Translations under genes and position numbers: made by a program
The notes under the pieces: generated by a model
The model's database searches: none
The model's input: the letters and a program-made list of their open reading frames with translations, nothing else
Told to the model about the DNA's origin: nothing
In this document: positions 33,900-46,052 of the stretch, piece after piece
How positions within the stretch are numbered: the stretch's first letter is position 1
Layout: each line of letters opens with the position of its first letter
From: Loripinus fragilis
Taxonomy: Eukaryota > Mollusca > Bivalvia > Lucinida > Lucinidae
Assembly: GCA_964019695.1 (NCBI GenBank)
Contig: OZ026515.1
Coordinates: forward strand, 35,604,994-35,668,993
DNA: 64,000 nt
Direction of reading: 5' to 3'

Positions 33900-35480
33900 T
33901 TGAGCCGATATTTTCCGATTGCTCCCAGGCAAGATGAAAGCAACACTAGAAAGGACACTTATAACTATATCACAAAACAAAGAAGCAATAAAAATATAAC
34001 ACACACAATTGGAGCGATAACAGACAACGAATAAACAACAACAGGCACCAGCCTAGAAGGAAAGGCAGCAGAGGCCATCTGGGGACCCAAATTGATTTTA
34101 CTGTTGAGTCCTTATCTTTGCTTTATCTCCTTGTTATATCTTGATTTATATGTTTTAGGAGATGATGCATTGATACGTTAGGGGTCTTTCATGCAAACCA
34201 AATATCTATGTGTCTTGATCCACATCTGAATTAAGGGTGAGGTTGGCGCCGTTAAACCGGTTTAAGCCCTCCAGTAAAATATTTTACTGACCGTTCCTAG
34301 GCGGTACTTCTTTTGTGGATCTTTTATGTTTTTGTTCTGTCTTGTGTTTGCTATGTCTTTGTGCGCGTCTGTTTATATGTGCTTTGTGGTCACCTGCTGG
34401 GAAAGGGCTGACCTCTTGGCTCTCGTTTGTGGTGTCTACTGTGTGATTGTCACTTTCCCATTGGTATCCTGGGTCGGTGTGGTACTTGATTGTATCGATT
34501 CCTGATCTTTGCACCCTTACTTACTTTACTTGCCAAATTTTCGATCCTAGATTGTGCTGTTGTTAAAACACAAAATAATGTTTAGCTCGTGGGTAGAGGC
34601 TCCCTCACTCATGCAAAGAGAAACAATCGAATCACATCAACAAAAAATGATGAAACAAAGTAAAGGTATCTTAACTCACAGGCAGTCAGAGCTAGAAAAA
34701 ACACTAGTTGAGCCACTGTGTGCCCAGCCAAAGACAAGCATCAGGTACCAGCCCATCAATAGACGTGTTTAGCCAGGTCATCATTCAGTCGAAAGCCTGG
34801 CACACCGTCGTGCAATGAGAAAGGAAAAAGTAAGTGAGCATAATCAGGAAATACCACAATCAAAAACTGCAGACCAAACAACGTCACCGCAAGGAATAGC
34901 TACCAGACCTTTACAGTAACAAGACATCCAAAAAACAATAAAAGCAAAGCAACCAGGTGACTCTTCCTCGTCAAGATAATTGGAAAACTAGAAAGGACAT
35001 AAAAGAAATGCATAGCAAAACAAAGACCAACACAAAACCAACACAAAACCCCCACAAACCTTGGGAGGTACATTAAGCAATAAATCAACAACAACAGAAC
35101 CACTGCCTTAGAACGAACAGCAGTCTAAGCTTTCGGGGTGGGGGGTGGGGGGGGGGGGGCTTAAATGCAATATAAATTGTTATTGGGTTTTCCTGGCTCT
35201 CGTTTGTGGTGGATAACTGTGAGTGTGTCACTTTCCAATTTGTATCCTGGGTCAGGTGTGGTACTTGATTGTATCGATTCCTGATCTTTGCACCCTTACT
35301 TACTTTTATAAACAGGCATGCAGACAGTAACATTATATTAGAGCTATATCCCACTCTTTTATAATGCTTGATGATCTTTTGGAATTGCTAAGAAAAAAAA
35401 AGGATTACCAAAGAAGCTTTTGAATATGTAAATAAATCACATAAAACACTGGCTCTGATATGCCCTATTGCATAAGAGTT
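33900..35480 (-). mobile_element. Penelope-like element remnants, mostly terminal repeats
   Basis: 34095-34525 and 35190-35305 repeat the family tail seen at 17270-17735. 34880-35100 resembles 55250-55440 next to the second RT copy. 35340-35480 resembles 55885-56010, the C-terminal coding end of that copy (TCTGATATGCC-TTGC and AGAGTTTTTA strings). The pieces are shuffled and no RT frame is left. Confidence 0.65.
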
Positions 35481-35871
35481 TTAAAAATTATAGCATTCTA
35501 TTGGACTAGTACAAATAAGGATTGACTAACGACTAAGACTAAAGTTTATGACTAAGGAATGGTGGCGGGTTCAACTTATACTTAACAACATTTCAAAACA
35601 CAGCAAATTTGCTACATCGCCAGCTTCTGCTCGTGTAAATAAGAGTCCAAACCTCAGTATCATTAGTTCCAGTGTATTTCTTTGATTAATTTACATGTTT
35701 ATTTGTAATTTTGATTGAAACAAATATTGATGGAAACTAGATCCGCCTCTCTTAGAAAATTATTCATGCGCATACAATGACGTATATTCACTGTTACGGA
35801 TAGTTGTACTCGTCTAAAGTTACAAACATGTTCAAAATAAGAAAACGAAATAAGAGACAATTAATACAACA

Positions 35872-35946
35872 GACTCTGTGGTCTAGTGGTTAGATGAGCT
35901 GACTCCTATACGTGTGGTCGCTGGTTCGATTCCTACCTAACATATA
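35872..35946 (+). repeat. tRNA-like SINE head
   Basis: TGGTCTAGTGGTTAGATGAG (A box) and CTGGTTCGATTCC (B box) at tRNA-like spacing, followed by T-rich sequence. The acceptor stem does not pair, so it is not called as a working tRNA. Confidence 0.5.
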
Positions 35947-35969
35947 TTTTTTTTCAAGTTTTTTTTTCT

Positions 35970-36145
35970 TTGAGCTTTACGTCCGCGTCAACAAATTTTC
36001 AGTAATGTCGGGACGATTTCCTCTTTTCATAGGTTGAACCAGTAGTAAGCAGTGGATAACGTGTGTAATATTGACTGCGCTGGTGGTGAGTCTCGAACTG
36101 GCATTAGCCTTTCGATCCTCAGTCTAACGCTCAAGTGGCTTTTTT
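35970..36145 (-). mobile_element. SINE, same family as 18220-18425
   Basis: Body landmarks GAGCTTTACGTCC, GTCGGGACG and GAACCAGTAGTAAGC (plus-strand reading) match the 18220 copy. The minus-strand head has GCCAGTTCGAGACTC. Confidence 0.65.
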
Positions 36146-36739
36146 ATTTGTTCTTTCACTGGGACTGTCGAATGTGCGTATGTACATGTAGTCCCAAAAA
36201 TAATGCTTTATATGATACCACATAATAACATTATATAGTTTTAGAAACACTTTGGGATGTCAAAAAGACCTGTTTTTCACCACACACTGGTGGGACCGCT
36301 GGTGCAATCTTCAATGTGCTTGGCTGCCAATTCAGAGACCCCGTCTTGGTAGAAATTTGATCTAAAATAGTTTCTATGGCCATCCTTTCCCCTCCGCTGT
36401 CTCAATTAGAGCAACGAAATAGTGGGCACTCAATATTGATTAAGTATGGAACAGTGTAGATCGGTTAATCCATTTATGCCTACTGGAGTCTTCAATCCAT
36501 TTAAACAGACTGGTCGATCTGTAATTATATGGTCTTTAGTTTTGCTTTATCACTTTACAGAAATTGTTGTATCATTTAAGCAAACAGCGTAGACATTATC
36601 AGACATTATTTCATTCACCATCGGCCTTGTGTCTATGTTGGATCTGCACTGTTTGTCAAATTCCTTTATACAATCTATTGGTGCTAGGCATTATTGGGCT
36701 TTTAAAATGACTGTGTTCAAATAATGTCGAAATGTCTTT

Positions 36740-36900
36740 TTTGTCTGCGCTAATGGTTTACTCATCAGTCAACGATCTATCAGTCATATCGGGACGTTTC
36801 ATAAATTTTTGGGTTAAACCAGTTCTAAGCAGAACATATAAAGTGTCTTCTTAAAGGACACAACACATTGGCCCTGTTGAGCAAGTGGCCATTCAGATAC
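36740..36900 (-). mobile_element. SINE body fragment, same family
   Basis: CATCAGTCAACGATCTATCA, ATATCGGGACG and TAAACCAGTTCTAAGC match the two other copies; the tRNA head is decayed. Confidence 0.55.
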
Positions 36901-37019
36901 TACTCTTGGTTATATCGGCGATCTGCAGTTAAAACTATTCAACTTATGAGAAGTCCCTAGGGAAATATATACCACCTGACTCGGCCAAAATCCAGGGGGT
37001 AGTGTATTCGAGCTTTAAC

Positions 37020-37490
37020 CTACAAACGTCTCCGCAATAACATCTTCAGCCCAAACCCCAAATCAAGCTGAAACCGTCCAAATAAGCACTCGGGCGGCGA
37101 CACCCATATGGACGGGAACCCCACTAGCCCTGACATGCACCCTCTTTGGTAAATGATTGCCAGGCTGTTATAAAGGCAATAGAAAATAGAAATAAGGTTA
37201 GAGAAGCCTGTTTCTGTATTCTCTGCAGCTCTGAACAGCTGAGATCCAACTACACCAACACGACTCTGGCTGAACAAGAGCTCACATGCAGTCTTACCCG
37301 CACCTTCACACCTTTCATCACTGCGTCTGTCAGACAGGGAGTCAAAATAGTCCTTGCACACCCGAAACCTGGGCCCAAACAGTGCCTTGTATACAATATC
37401 CCTGGTATCCATTGGACAAGTCAAGTTTAATCGAAGGAAACCCAGTGCACGCACCAACACAAACGCCGACACTATTTTTTATATGCTAGG
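37020..37490 (-). other. G+C-richer segment with open frames on both strands
   Basis: A 150-codon minus-strand frame (37020-37472; contains DTRDIVYKALFGPRFRVCKD) and a 94-codon plus-strand frame (37146-37430) overlap. I recognise neither. Composition differs from the surrounding A+T-rich DNA. It could be a piece of an unrecognised retroelement or an exon remnant. The next minus-strand frame (37613-37810, with SRKEVYNRYFDNSQRLL) may belong to the same source. Confidence 0.35.
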
Positions 37491-38065
37491 CGAAGTGATG
37501 TAGTTGTAAATAATTTTCGTTGATATGTTGGGTATGGAGATGCACACAAACACGTGAGTGCGTGTGTTTGTTGGTAGGGAAAGGGGAGGGGGTTGGGATT
37601 GAGAACCCATACTTAGACTGACCTTAGCAGTCGCTGAGAGTTATCGAAATATCGGTTATAGACTTCCTTTCGACTACGGTTATCTGGCTTCTTCAGTTTG
37701 TCAGATGCGGCTTTAAGCCATGTTGACCTAAGCTGTTGACGGAAATTTACGCACGCACGCACGCCATCCGGTGTGAGGTCACTTACATCTGGAAAGATTA
37801 CCCTAAACATTTCATTAAAATGCAGCAGTTTAATTCACGGTGGCCAGGGTTAACTTGTGGTCTATGATTGCATCATTTCCTGGTCATACGCACTTTTTTG
37901 AAACACATGACATTTCGAACACACCTTGCTCTCACGTTTCCTTTTGTAGGATAGCTCTTCTCTCACTTTATTGGTTTGAGTGTAGGAAGTGTTAGTAAAA
38001 CGACCAAATTATTCGCAGGCATTAATATCTCTTTATCTACTATTGGCTCCTAAATCCGTATTTTG

Positions 38066-38145
38066 GCAAACAGTGCAGACCCAGATGCGGCTTTTGATCA
38101 GAGTCTACACTGTTTGCTAAGACCAAATCGATCGTCAGTGAAAGA
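38066..38145. repeat. Short hairpin MITE, GCAAACAGTG family
   Basis: GCAAACAGTGCAGACCCAGA and its mirror CAGAGTCTACACTGTTTGCT. Confidence 0.75.
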
Positions 38146-38996
38146 ATGCATTTTTTCCGAAATATAACTTTTGGCCCCTCAATATATACAATTGGCCATC
38201 GTTTATTGCGTTAAATTCCGCTAATATATCTAACTTCTGAATAATTATATTGCTATGAATCATTATATTGCTAAATAATCATTAAATATGGTATTATATA
38301 TATGAAACTTTTTTTTGAGTTATTGGAACTCTTTGCCCTACCCTAGGAGAAAAGTAACCGTGATAGTCGAGTTGGGTGCTGGCTTGTCACACACAGTAAA
38401 GCCGTACTTCTGTCAACAATCTTCTACTTTGGTAAATGATTGAAGCCGTTGTTTTGGGCAATCAGAACGTTCGTGATCACCGCCTTATTGGAAGAGCTGT
38501 AATTATTATAACAGAAAAGACAGGGTCTTCTTGAGTTACTTAATTTTGAATTAACCCAGAAGCCGTATGAGTAAGTTTGTCTCTCTATCCTATTTCGATT
38601 TAGCCGAGTTGTTCAGGAAGTCGATGTTTTCCATTCATAGAAACAAACCAATGAACCTGGATATTTGTCTGTAATTTAAGGCTCCGATAGACTGGCCATG
38701 TTGCTTATCACGGGGTGTAGCATATTGTGATTTAGAGGTCCACCGTTTTGCTTTTTTTCATATCAAATTTGAATGAGTAGATGTTGTCATATATTTGAGC
38801 TAATGCACGATTTGGAGACTGCTATGTTACATTACTAGTATCTTGAAATCTCGACTGAATATGTGTGGTGCTCTAAAAACTTCAATATGCAGTTTTGTGG
38901 GCGTCTAATAGTTCAGACATACATCGATACATTTATATACTTTTTACCTATGTAACAAAGATCAAATAATCTACAAATCGTTCACTAGTAAATATA

Positions 38997-39879
38997 TACT
39001 CCTCAAAATAATTAAAGGACCAAGATTTTAGAATGCGAGTATAATTAGCTCAAACATTTTGATTCTGTAAAACTTGGCCCAAAGCTTTATATTCTTTATG
39101 CTCATAAGTCAAGATTCATCATTACTGATTTCCATGCCTAATTCTGCCATAACTGTGTCTCAAATGCACATACCCTCAAAAACACACTTTAAAAGGCAGT
39201 GGGTGGGGTAAAGAAATTCTTCTGTGGTCATTCGAGTAGAATGAAATCGATATCAAATTAAACTTTGTTTTGAACAAAAATAATCTTCAAACAATTTAAG
39301 TATACTGGAAAGCAAACATTTTCAACCCTGACAAAGGATTTTTGACATTGTTTTGTTTTCTGAAAACAATGTGTGTACTTGGCCATCAAGAATCAGATTT
39401 TCAATTGTTATTAGTGGCCTTTGACTGTTGCAAATTGTTTAAAGATTGTCACAGACGAACGCCAAAACCAGTTGTCTAAACCTATAGTCTGGCCATTACG
39501 CCACATTCGAAAGGGGCAATTTTCTCTCACAGGAAGAGGTGGATGGTATAGATGGGATTAAAACACCATACACTCATGTGAAAACAGAAATTTGAGCTTT
39601 TAAAAGCATTTTTGATTCATTTCATGCAATTCTGAGGTCCATGAATCACACACAAAAATTGACATTCGAATGCATTTAGGTCAAGTTTTAAAATGACAAA
39701 AAATCCTTGTTAGTAACATTTTCTACCATTTTCTTTTTGCCGTTTCTCTTGGCAATGGGCTTAAAAGATGTCCGAAAAATTGAGGCTAGATCGTAAAATT
39801 GGTTTTCAAAATACGTTCTACACAAAATGCACCAATGTTATAATTGATAGCATTGGTCCTTCAATTATTTTGAGGAGTA
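38997..39879. mobile_element. TA-flanked transposon, 883 bp, non-autonomous
   Basis: Ends TACTCCTCAAAATAATTAAA and its complement, about 26 matching bases with TA at both borders, as in Tc1/mariner elements. No transposase frame is present inside. Confidence 0.83.
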
Positions 39880-40220
39880 TAAAACAAGACCTATCCAAAC
39901 AAATTTAATTTTAATAAAACAAAAACAGTTGACTCCTAGCACACAAACGTTGCACCTCGTGTTACATCATAAGTGCTAGTCGGACAAATGGTTTTGCAAA
40001 GGCAGATTTTCCTCCAGAAAGAAGGTAGATACTCTGAGCAGTTAGGTACTGCAACACGTTTTACATTACCCGACAGTACCTATGAAAGTTAAGTCTCATT
40101 AGGGAGGTAAACTTAGGGTACCTATCCATCCTCTTTTAGTTGAATGGCGATCGAACTAACATCGATAGAATAAATCTGTCATTTTAAAACAGTTGGTCAA
40201 TCATGCAGTCGCTCGAACTA

Positions 40221-40438
40221 CTGTCGTGCCAACCAAGAGTGACAGTGACGTAATATTTTGTTTTCAATTGTTAAGTTAAGCATTAACTTGTACACTCCAC
40301 TTGAGCTAACGGGAATCGATAGATCACATGAGTATTAATCCTATCCTGATTAATACACAAGTGATCCATCGGTTATTAGTCCCTGATAACTTTGTAAACA
40401 AAACATGACGTCACTGTCACTCTTGGCTGGCATGACAG
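40221..40438. mobile_element. TA-flanked palindromic MITE, copy 2 of 3
   Basis: CTGTCGTGCC...GGCATGACAG with TA at 40219-40220 and 40439-40440, near-palindromic throughout (GTGACGTAAT...ATGACGTCAC). Confidence 0.88.
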
Positions 40439-41369
40439 TAAAAGTGGATAGAGAACACTATCCTTTAATAATAGCTGTTCTTTTAAATCCCTATCAGTAT
40501 GTATACTTGACAGCTAAAGAAACGCATATTATTCAATATCCATTTGATACCAGGAACCCTTATCAAATTTTACCCTAAATGATATGAACATGTTTGAACG
40601 TACTCAGGCGTTCGTTCCAGACCATTTTATTTGTCATTACACAGATACTTATTAATTTTGGTTAATTAATGCAAAAAAACGCAAAACAGTGTCGTACATT
40701 GGAAATGGCATGATTTGAATCCGATTTCATTGCGTGTCATGAGAACACAATGTACAGACAAGAATACATCATAAAACTTTTAAATTCACTGCTGTAGAAA
40801 TTATACTGCAAATCAAAAAATCTTCGTTTTTTGCATTTTTTGCATTGGTATTGAAAACCACTGGAATCGTTGGGGTGTAAGAAAAGCTGGCACAGTATGA
40901 TTGATGTCAAGTAAGATACTGTCCAACAGAACCGTTTCAAACAATTGTTTGGACCCTTTCTTGTCTTTTTAAGCACACTTCCAGTAAATTGTCAGATAAT
41001 GTAAGTGGGTCACAATGGTTCACCTTGAAGAATGAATATCAGACAAAATAACCTTCATAAGTATTCCGTATGTCAAGATTATCACGCAGAGTGATTTTTA
41101 TTCAAATCCTTTTGGTGGTTTTATGCATACACCATCTCGAAAGTTGCCTTTATTATGAGCTATTTTATTACGCCTAGAGCTACGCCCCTTTATTATCATT
41201 ATTCTAATTAGCCATCCATTTGTGATGCATTTGATTATACACATGTTCCATACATTAGTTATACCTTACATATCATTAGATGAGTATTTAAACCCTAATT
41301 TATAAACTATACCAAATATGCAAAATATGCGTTTCTTTTGCTGTTCAGTATATATAAGCCGTCCAAATA

Positions 41370-41450
41370 GTGTCCGTCATGAGGCTCAAACCCATTACCA
41401 CAAGCCTACGAGTCGTGTTTGCTAGCCGCAACACTATAAAGGTTGTAGCA
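41370..41450 (-). repeat. tRNA-like SINE head
   Basis: The minus strand shows TTGCGGCTAGCAAACACGAC and a B-box-like GGGTTTGAGCCTC. Confidence 0.45.
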
Positions 41451-41599
41451 CGTAGCTGTCGCTTTTTTATGTTTAGATTCATTTGCCGCTTCAGTACAAT
41501 TAGTTACACAGTGCACACTATTATACACAGTGAGTTTGGTTTTTAGTCATTAGTCGATAGTCGTTAGTTTCATCCTTATTTGTACTAGTCTATTTGAAT

Positions 41600-41800
41600 A
41601 TCATCTCTTAGCATCTGCAGTACAATTTAGAAAATGCTTTAATAAGGTTTATGATTTTGATAGCCATGTTTAGTAAAGCAGTCAAAATGTGTTTTTGGAC
41701 ACATGAAAATTAGAATATACTCTCACCTTTCGGATAAGATGCTAAACATATAAAGAAGGAGAGCGAGGAACATCTCCATCCAGAGTGTCATTGCAAGACT
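41600..41800 (-). mobile_element. Penelope-like coding fragment
   Basis: GGAGAGCGAGGAACATCTCC equals a run in the RT copy at 56205, and AGAAAATGCTTT equals 56067 onward; the material between is deleted. Confidence 0.6.
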
Positions 41801-41847
41801 TTACCTCTCTCTGGTACGTTATTAATCAAAAACCAACACAGTTATCG

Positions 41848-41947
<100 letters not shown>

Positions 41948-42284
41948 AAAATAGCTCACTGCATTTAAAAAGAAATAAATGAAACTTAATATCAAATATG
42001 TGACAATTTAGTGATCCACCCATAGTTTGACACTATTAGTACAGTACGGGAGTTTAAGAAACATTTGGTATTTGTACTAATTGAAGTAACATTGGCATTA
42101 CATCTTTGATACCATATCCTAGGTTCTATGACCTTTTTCAAACCTGTTAAATTTCAGAAAACGTTGATATATTAGTTACGATACTTGAAGAATTGTCTTC
42201 AAGTAAAGCTCAAACTAGACCACTTGCCAATATAGAGAGACTTTCCAAAATCTTAAATCTATTTTGCGATATATAGGGTCTTAC

Positions 42285-42610
42285 ACGAGTGCTCAGGTTG
42301 TATTAAACTTATAAGAACAAGTTGAGTAAATCGATAAAATGCGAGGCTTGCCCAGCATTTTATCAGATTTTGCAACACGTTGAATAAATCAATATAGACC
42401 ACTAGTTTTTATATTCATCACATGCAATAAAAATTACATTGGAATAATCACATTTTTTGGCGTGAAAAACGTTAACATTCTGTTATTATGTAAACAACAT
42501 TGCTATGGACGTCATTATCAAGCGTTGCAAATTATATTAGCCACTAGTGTTTTATCAATTTTATTAAATGTCGTTATATCACTCCCAGGTGCGACGTCAT
42601 GTGATACAGT
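42285..42610. mobile_element. Fold-back arm
   Basis: Inner hairpin GATAAAATGCGAGGCTTGCC...AGCATTTTATC, with the outer TATCACTCCCAGGTGCGACG and ACGTCATGTGAT border. Confidence 0.7.
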
Positions 42611-43544
42611 GTAGTAAGTTCATGCCCTTGGCATGTGATAGCACATGCGCAGATTAGATTGAGCAAACAAATGTGCTGGAAACGATTGTGTTGTTCACCT
42701 ATGGCCAAACCATACACTCAATTACAATAGTTAGTTGGTTCATTTATTTTAATTTCAGGTGTTTCTATTTTGTGGAAATATTATTCTTTCGTTCTGTGGA
42801 GCATTTATCCTCTCAATGGCGTTTGAGGCCCCTATGATAGGATTAGAGAAAGTATTGCTTGGAAAAGGGAAGAAAACCTAAATATGAAAGTATACTTTGA
42901 CAATACTGTTGATCAAAGTAACTTATTGCTAACTTATATAAGAATAAAGCTCTTTATCCTTTATCATTTTTGATAGTATTTTAATAACCATATAATGCAC
43001 TAATGGAAGAATGTTTACGTCAACTTGTATAATTGCATAAAAGCAGTGTCGCACGCTATTAACAGCCATGTTTTAACCGGCAAAAGCCCATGTATTAATC
43101 AGGCAATTCACGTGCTGTTGATGCACAAGTTTTGTACTTTACATATACGCATTCTAGGCCATCACAAAATTTGACGTTATCAACAGTAGCATGAATAGAA
43201 ATGAATGTAATTTAGTGACGTTAAGATGACGTAAGTCTTTGCCCAGGAACAGGCGCTTTCAAAACCTACAAATCCTTCATGCATTTGCGCGTCATTATAG
43301 TAATACAAAATGAACTTTTCAAAGCTTTTTTCCAAAGTTTTCAAGTGACAAAATGACTTTTTGCAATAGTAACGAGCAAACGTGGTTTTCTGATACACTT
43401 ACATCTGCTAGACCCCTCGGTGGTCGTTAAAGCCCTCACCTTTCATTCCACCCATGGGGTCCAACAGATGTTAATGCATAGAAAACATCTTTGATCCCTA
43501 TATTTTGTTTATGACATCGTTGAAATAACACTTTAAATAGAGGA

Positions 43545-43860
43545 TCTAACATTCGTGCTCATGTATTATTGAATTTATTAAACGAGTTGGGAAAAAGAGA
43601 TAACATTTTATCTCTTTTTTTCGCAACAAGTTTAATAAATTCAATAAATCAGGAGCCCAAATGTTAGATTCTATTTAACTTATGTCGTTAAAATTATTTT
43701 GAATTCATATTTTGGGCGTAATACCAATATGGTTTTGCCATATGCGTGACGTTAAAAGCATTATTTCACGTTTCCCGAAAATCTATAAACCACTAGTGGT
43801 TTATCGATTTTAATGCGTTGCGTAATTTCACTCCCAGAGGCGACATCATAAAATAAACCA
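43545..43860. mobile_element. Fold-back arm
   Basis: ATCTAACATTCGTGCTCATG opens the arm and AACCACTAGTGGTTTATCGA closes toward the border. The inner hairpin is shortened. Confidence 0.7.
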
Positions 43861-44230
43861 TTATTAAATCTTTTAGCCAATGTATTGAGTTTAGATGAAC
43901 ATTTCAGTTTAAAATGCAAATACATGTGACAATATGTTGCTACTACCACATTCATAGCATATTAAAAATAAGCCGAAACATTCTTGATGCCATGTGGCTG
44001 TTATTGTTCTGTGTCTTTTCCTTATGGGTGCCGTGAGTTGGTCTGCAGTGTGTGATTGTGGTATTTCCTGGCCATACTCATTACTTCTTGAGGTTGGGTC
44101 ATAGCAAGTTAAATTGATTTGATTGTTTCCCTGTGGTGATGCAATGTATAAGATAAAAAGCATCCACGCGGGGTATCCATTTTTTGTGTTTAAACAACAG
44201 CAGAGACTAGGGCGAAAATTTGGCCGGTAA

Positions 44231-44475
44231 AATATGGGCCTCGACGCGACAAACTCTGTCTTTGGGTTTTTTAAAATAGCAAGACACAAACCACTCTCAT
44301 CAGCAACACAGACAAGCTAGAAAATCGAAATTTCGCCTGTAGCAAGTTTAGATATGGTGCTTACCACCAAGCGAATAACAAAGGCGCTGATCAGACTGTG
44401 CGGATGCGAAGGCAGATCTGCGCCTTTGTTTTTCGCAAAGCCCCAAAGACAGGTTTTCTCGCATCAAGGCCCAAA
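44231..44475. mobile_element. About 240-bp MITE, copy 2 of 2
   Basis: ATATGGGCCTCGACGCGACA and its mirror CTCGCATCAAGGCCCAAAT. The interior matches 22001-22231. Confidence 0.78.
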
Positions 44476-45119
44476 TTATATTAAAGCTCCACCCCGCGCT
44501 GGCCCAGGCTGCTGTCCGTTATAAGGACGTGATTATATTGTCGTTGATTCATTTTCTGCTGCTGCTGCCGATGTATGTTGGTGTTTTATACTGGGTCACT
44601 GTTTTGTAACATATTTCATATTGCTACAAGCGAGCAAAGACATAGACAAGCCTTAGCAATTGCGCGATCTCACTGGGTACATCACTGCATCAGATGTGCT
44701 TTTAAAATTTAAAAGATCTGAACCTCCATGTTGTGAATGGCACATGCCAAGATAATGTGAGGGGCTACCTTTACAAAGTACTAGCTAAGCAATTTCAAAC
44801 ATTCTTTGAGTCATTTTTCTTCTCTTTATTATAATGTAATATGGGTGTATTGGATCTATATACATGTACAATTTAATACCAAAACTACAGCAGTCACTGT
44901 CTAAAACAGCAGCTTCGCTTCAAAACAGCAGAGCAACAAAACAGCACGTTTATATCGTTGTCAAACTAAGGTGGTTGTATTTAGCTTCAGCTGCCAGTGG
45001 ATTAAAAATTGTTATCAGTCTTTAACTACTAGTAACCTTAAGCACTGTTATTCAATTATGTCATATAGAGTCGCATCTGGGAGTATAATTAAGTCATGCT
45101 TTAAACACAATAATACATA

Positions 45120-45430
45120 GAGGATCTTATATGGGTGATCACGTTTCACCGAAATTATCATACAAGATGGGGAAAAAGAGATAAAATGCGAGGCTTGTTG
45201 AGAATTTTAATAAATTCAATAATACAGGAGCACAAATGTTAGATTATATTTATCATATGACCCTAAATTTAATTTGAAATCGCGTTTTTGCGTGTAAACG
45301 CTAAGATCTTGCCATATATACGCAACATTATTACGACAATCTTAACATAATCGTACCAAAATCTGTACACCAGTAGTGGTTTAACAATTTTAATGCATGG
45401 CTTTATATCACTCCCAGAACCGACGTATCA
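45120..45430. mobile_element. Fold-back arm
   Basis: GAGGATCTTATATGGGTGAT, AAGAGATAAAATGCGAGGCT and CAGGAGCACAAATGTTAGAT follow the family order; the second half of the inner hairpin is lost. Confidence 0.65.
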
Positions 45431-46052
45431 CAATAAACACAATACTTTACCAGTTTATTTAATGGGCAAACTATTTACTAATAGGTAACTTATTGCAGTG
45501 ACGCACAAAACAACGTCACATTACTTCAAACAAATTTTGGCAATTTCTTGCCAAATACTCTGATTTCAAAGCGATTTAAGTGTCATACCAGTTTTTATTG
45601 AAATTATTTAGCTCGTTGGAATGAAACTTGACAATGTGCGCATCAGAGCTGATTATATTATTTTCTTCCAACTTCTTTTATATAAATTCATAAGTTCAAT
45701 ACTTATGAGTAACTGTGTTAGATTCTCTATTGATTTCATTGTTTATTTATTTTTTATATTTAGCAATGTAATCTATGTATAACTAAAATGAGTAAAAGTG
45801 ATATTTTCACAAATGAAAAGATATGGCATTGTCCCAAGTTTAAAATAACAATATAATGTTATATTCCCTTTAGCGAATTTACTTTGGATGACATGTGCTT
45901 TCTCAGTTCTCTAAGTCCTCTTTAGATTTTCAAACTCCGTTTACTTTCTTGTATTAAGTGAACAAAAAATCAAAGTGGGGTTACTCATTTTATTTCATAT
46001 CATATCGGGGTTTTAGCTGTTTACCTATGTAAGAATATATAAATATATATCA

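Noticed and set aside
43400..43455. Possible small minus-strand exon (LDPMGGMKG before GTGAGG)
   Set aside because: Only one border looks right, there is no partner exon, and the reading is too short to support.
43909..44289. A 126-codon minus-strand frame
   Set aside because: It overlaps a MITE (44231-44475) and a repeat fragment also found at about 34800 and 37850; no domain.
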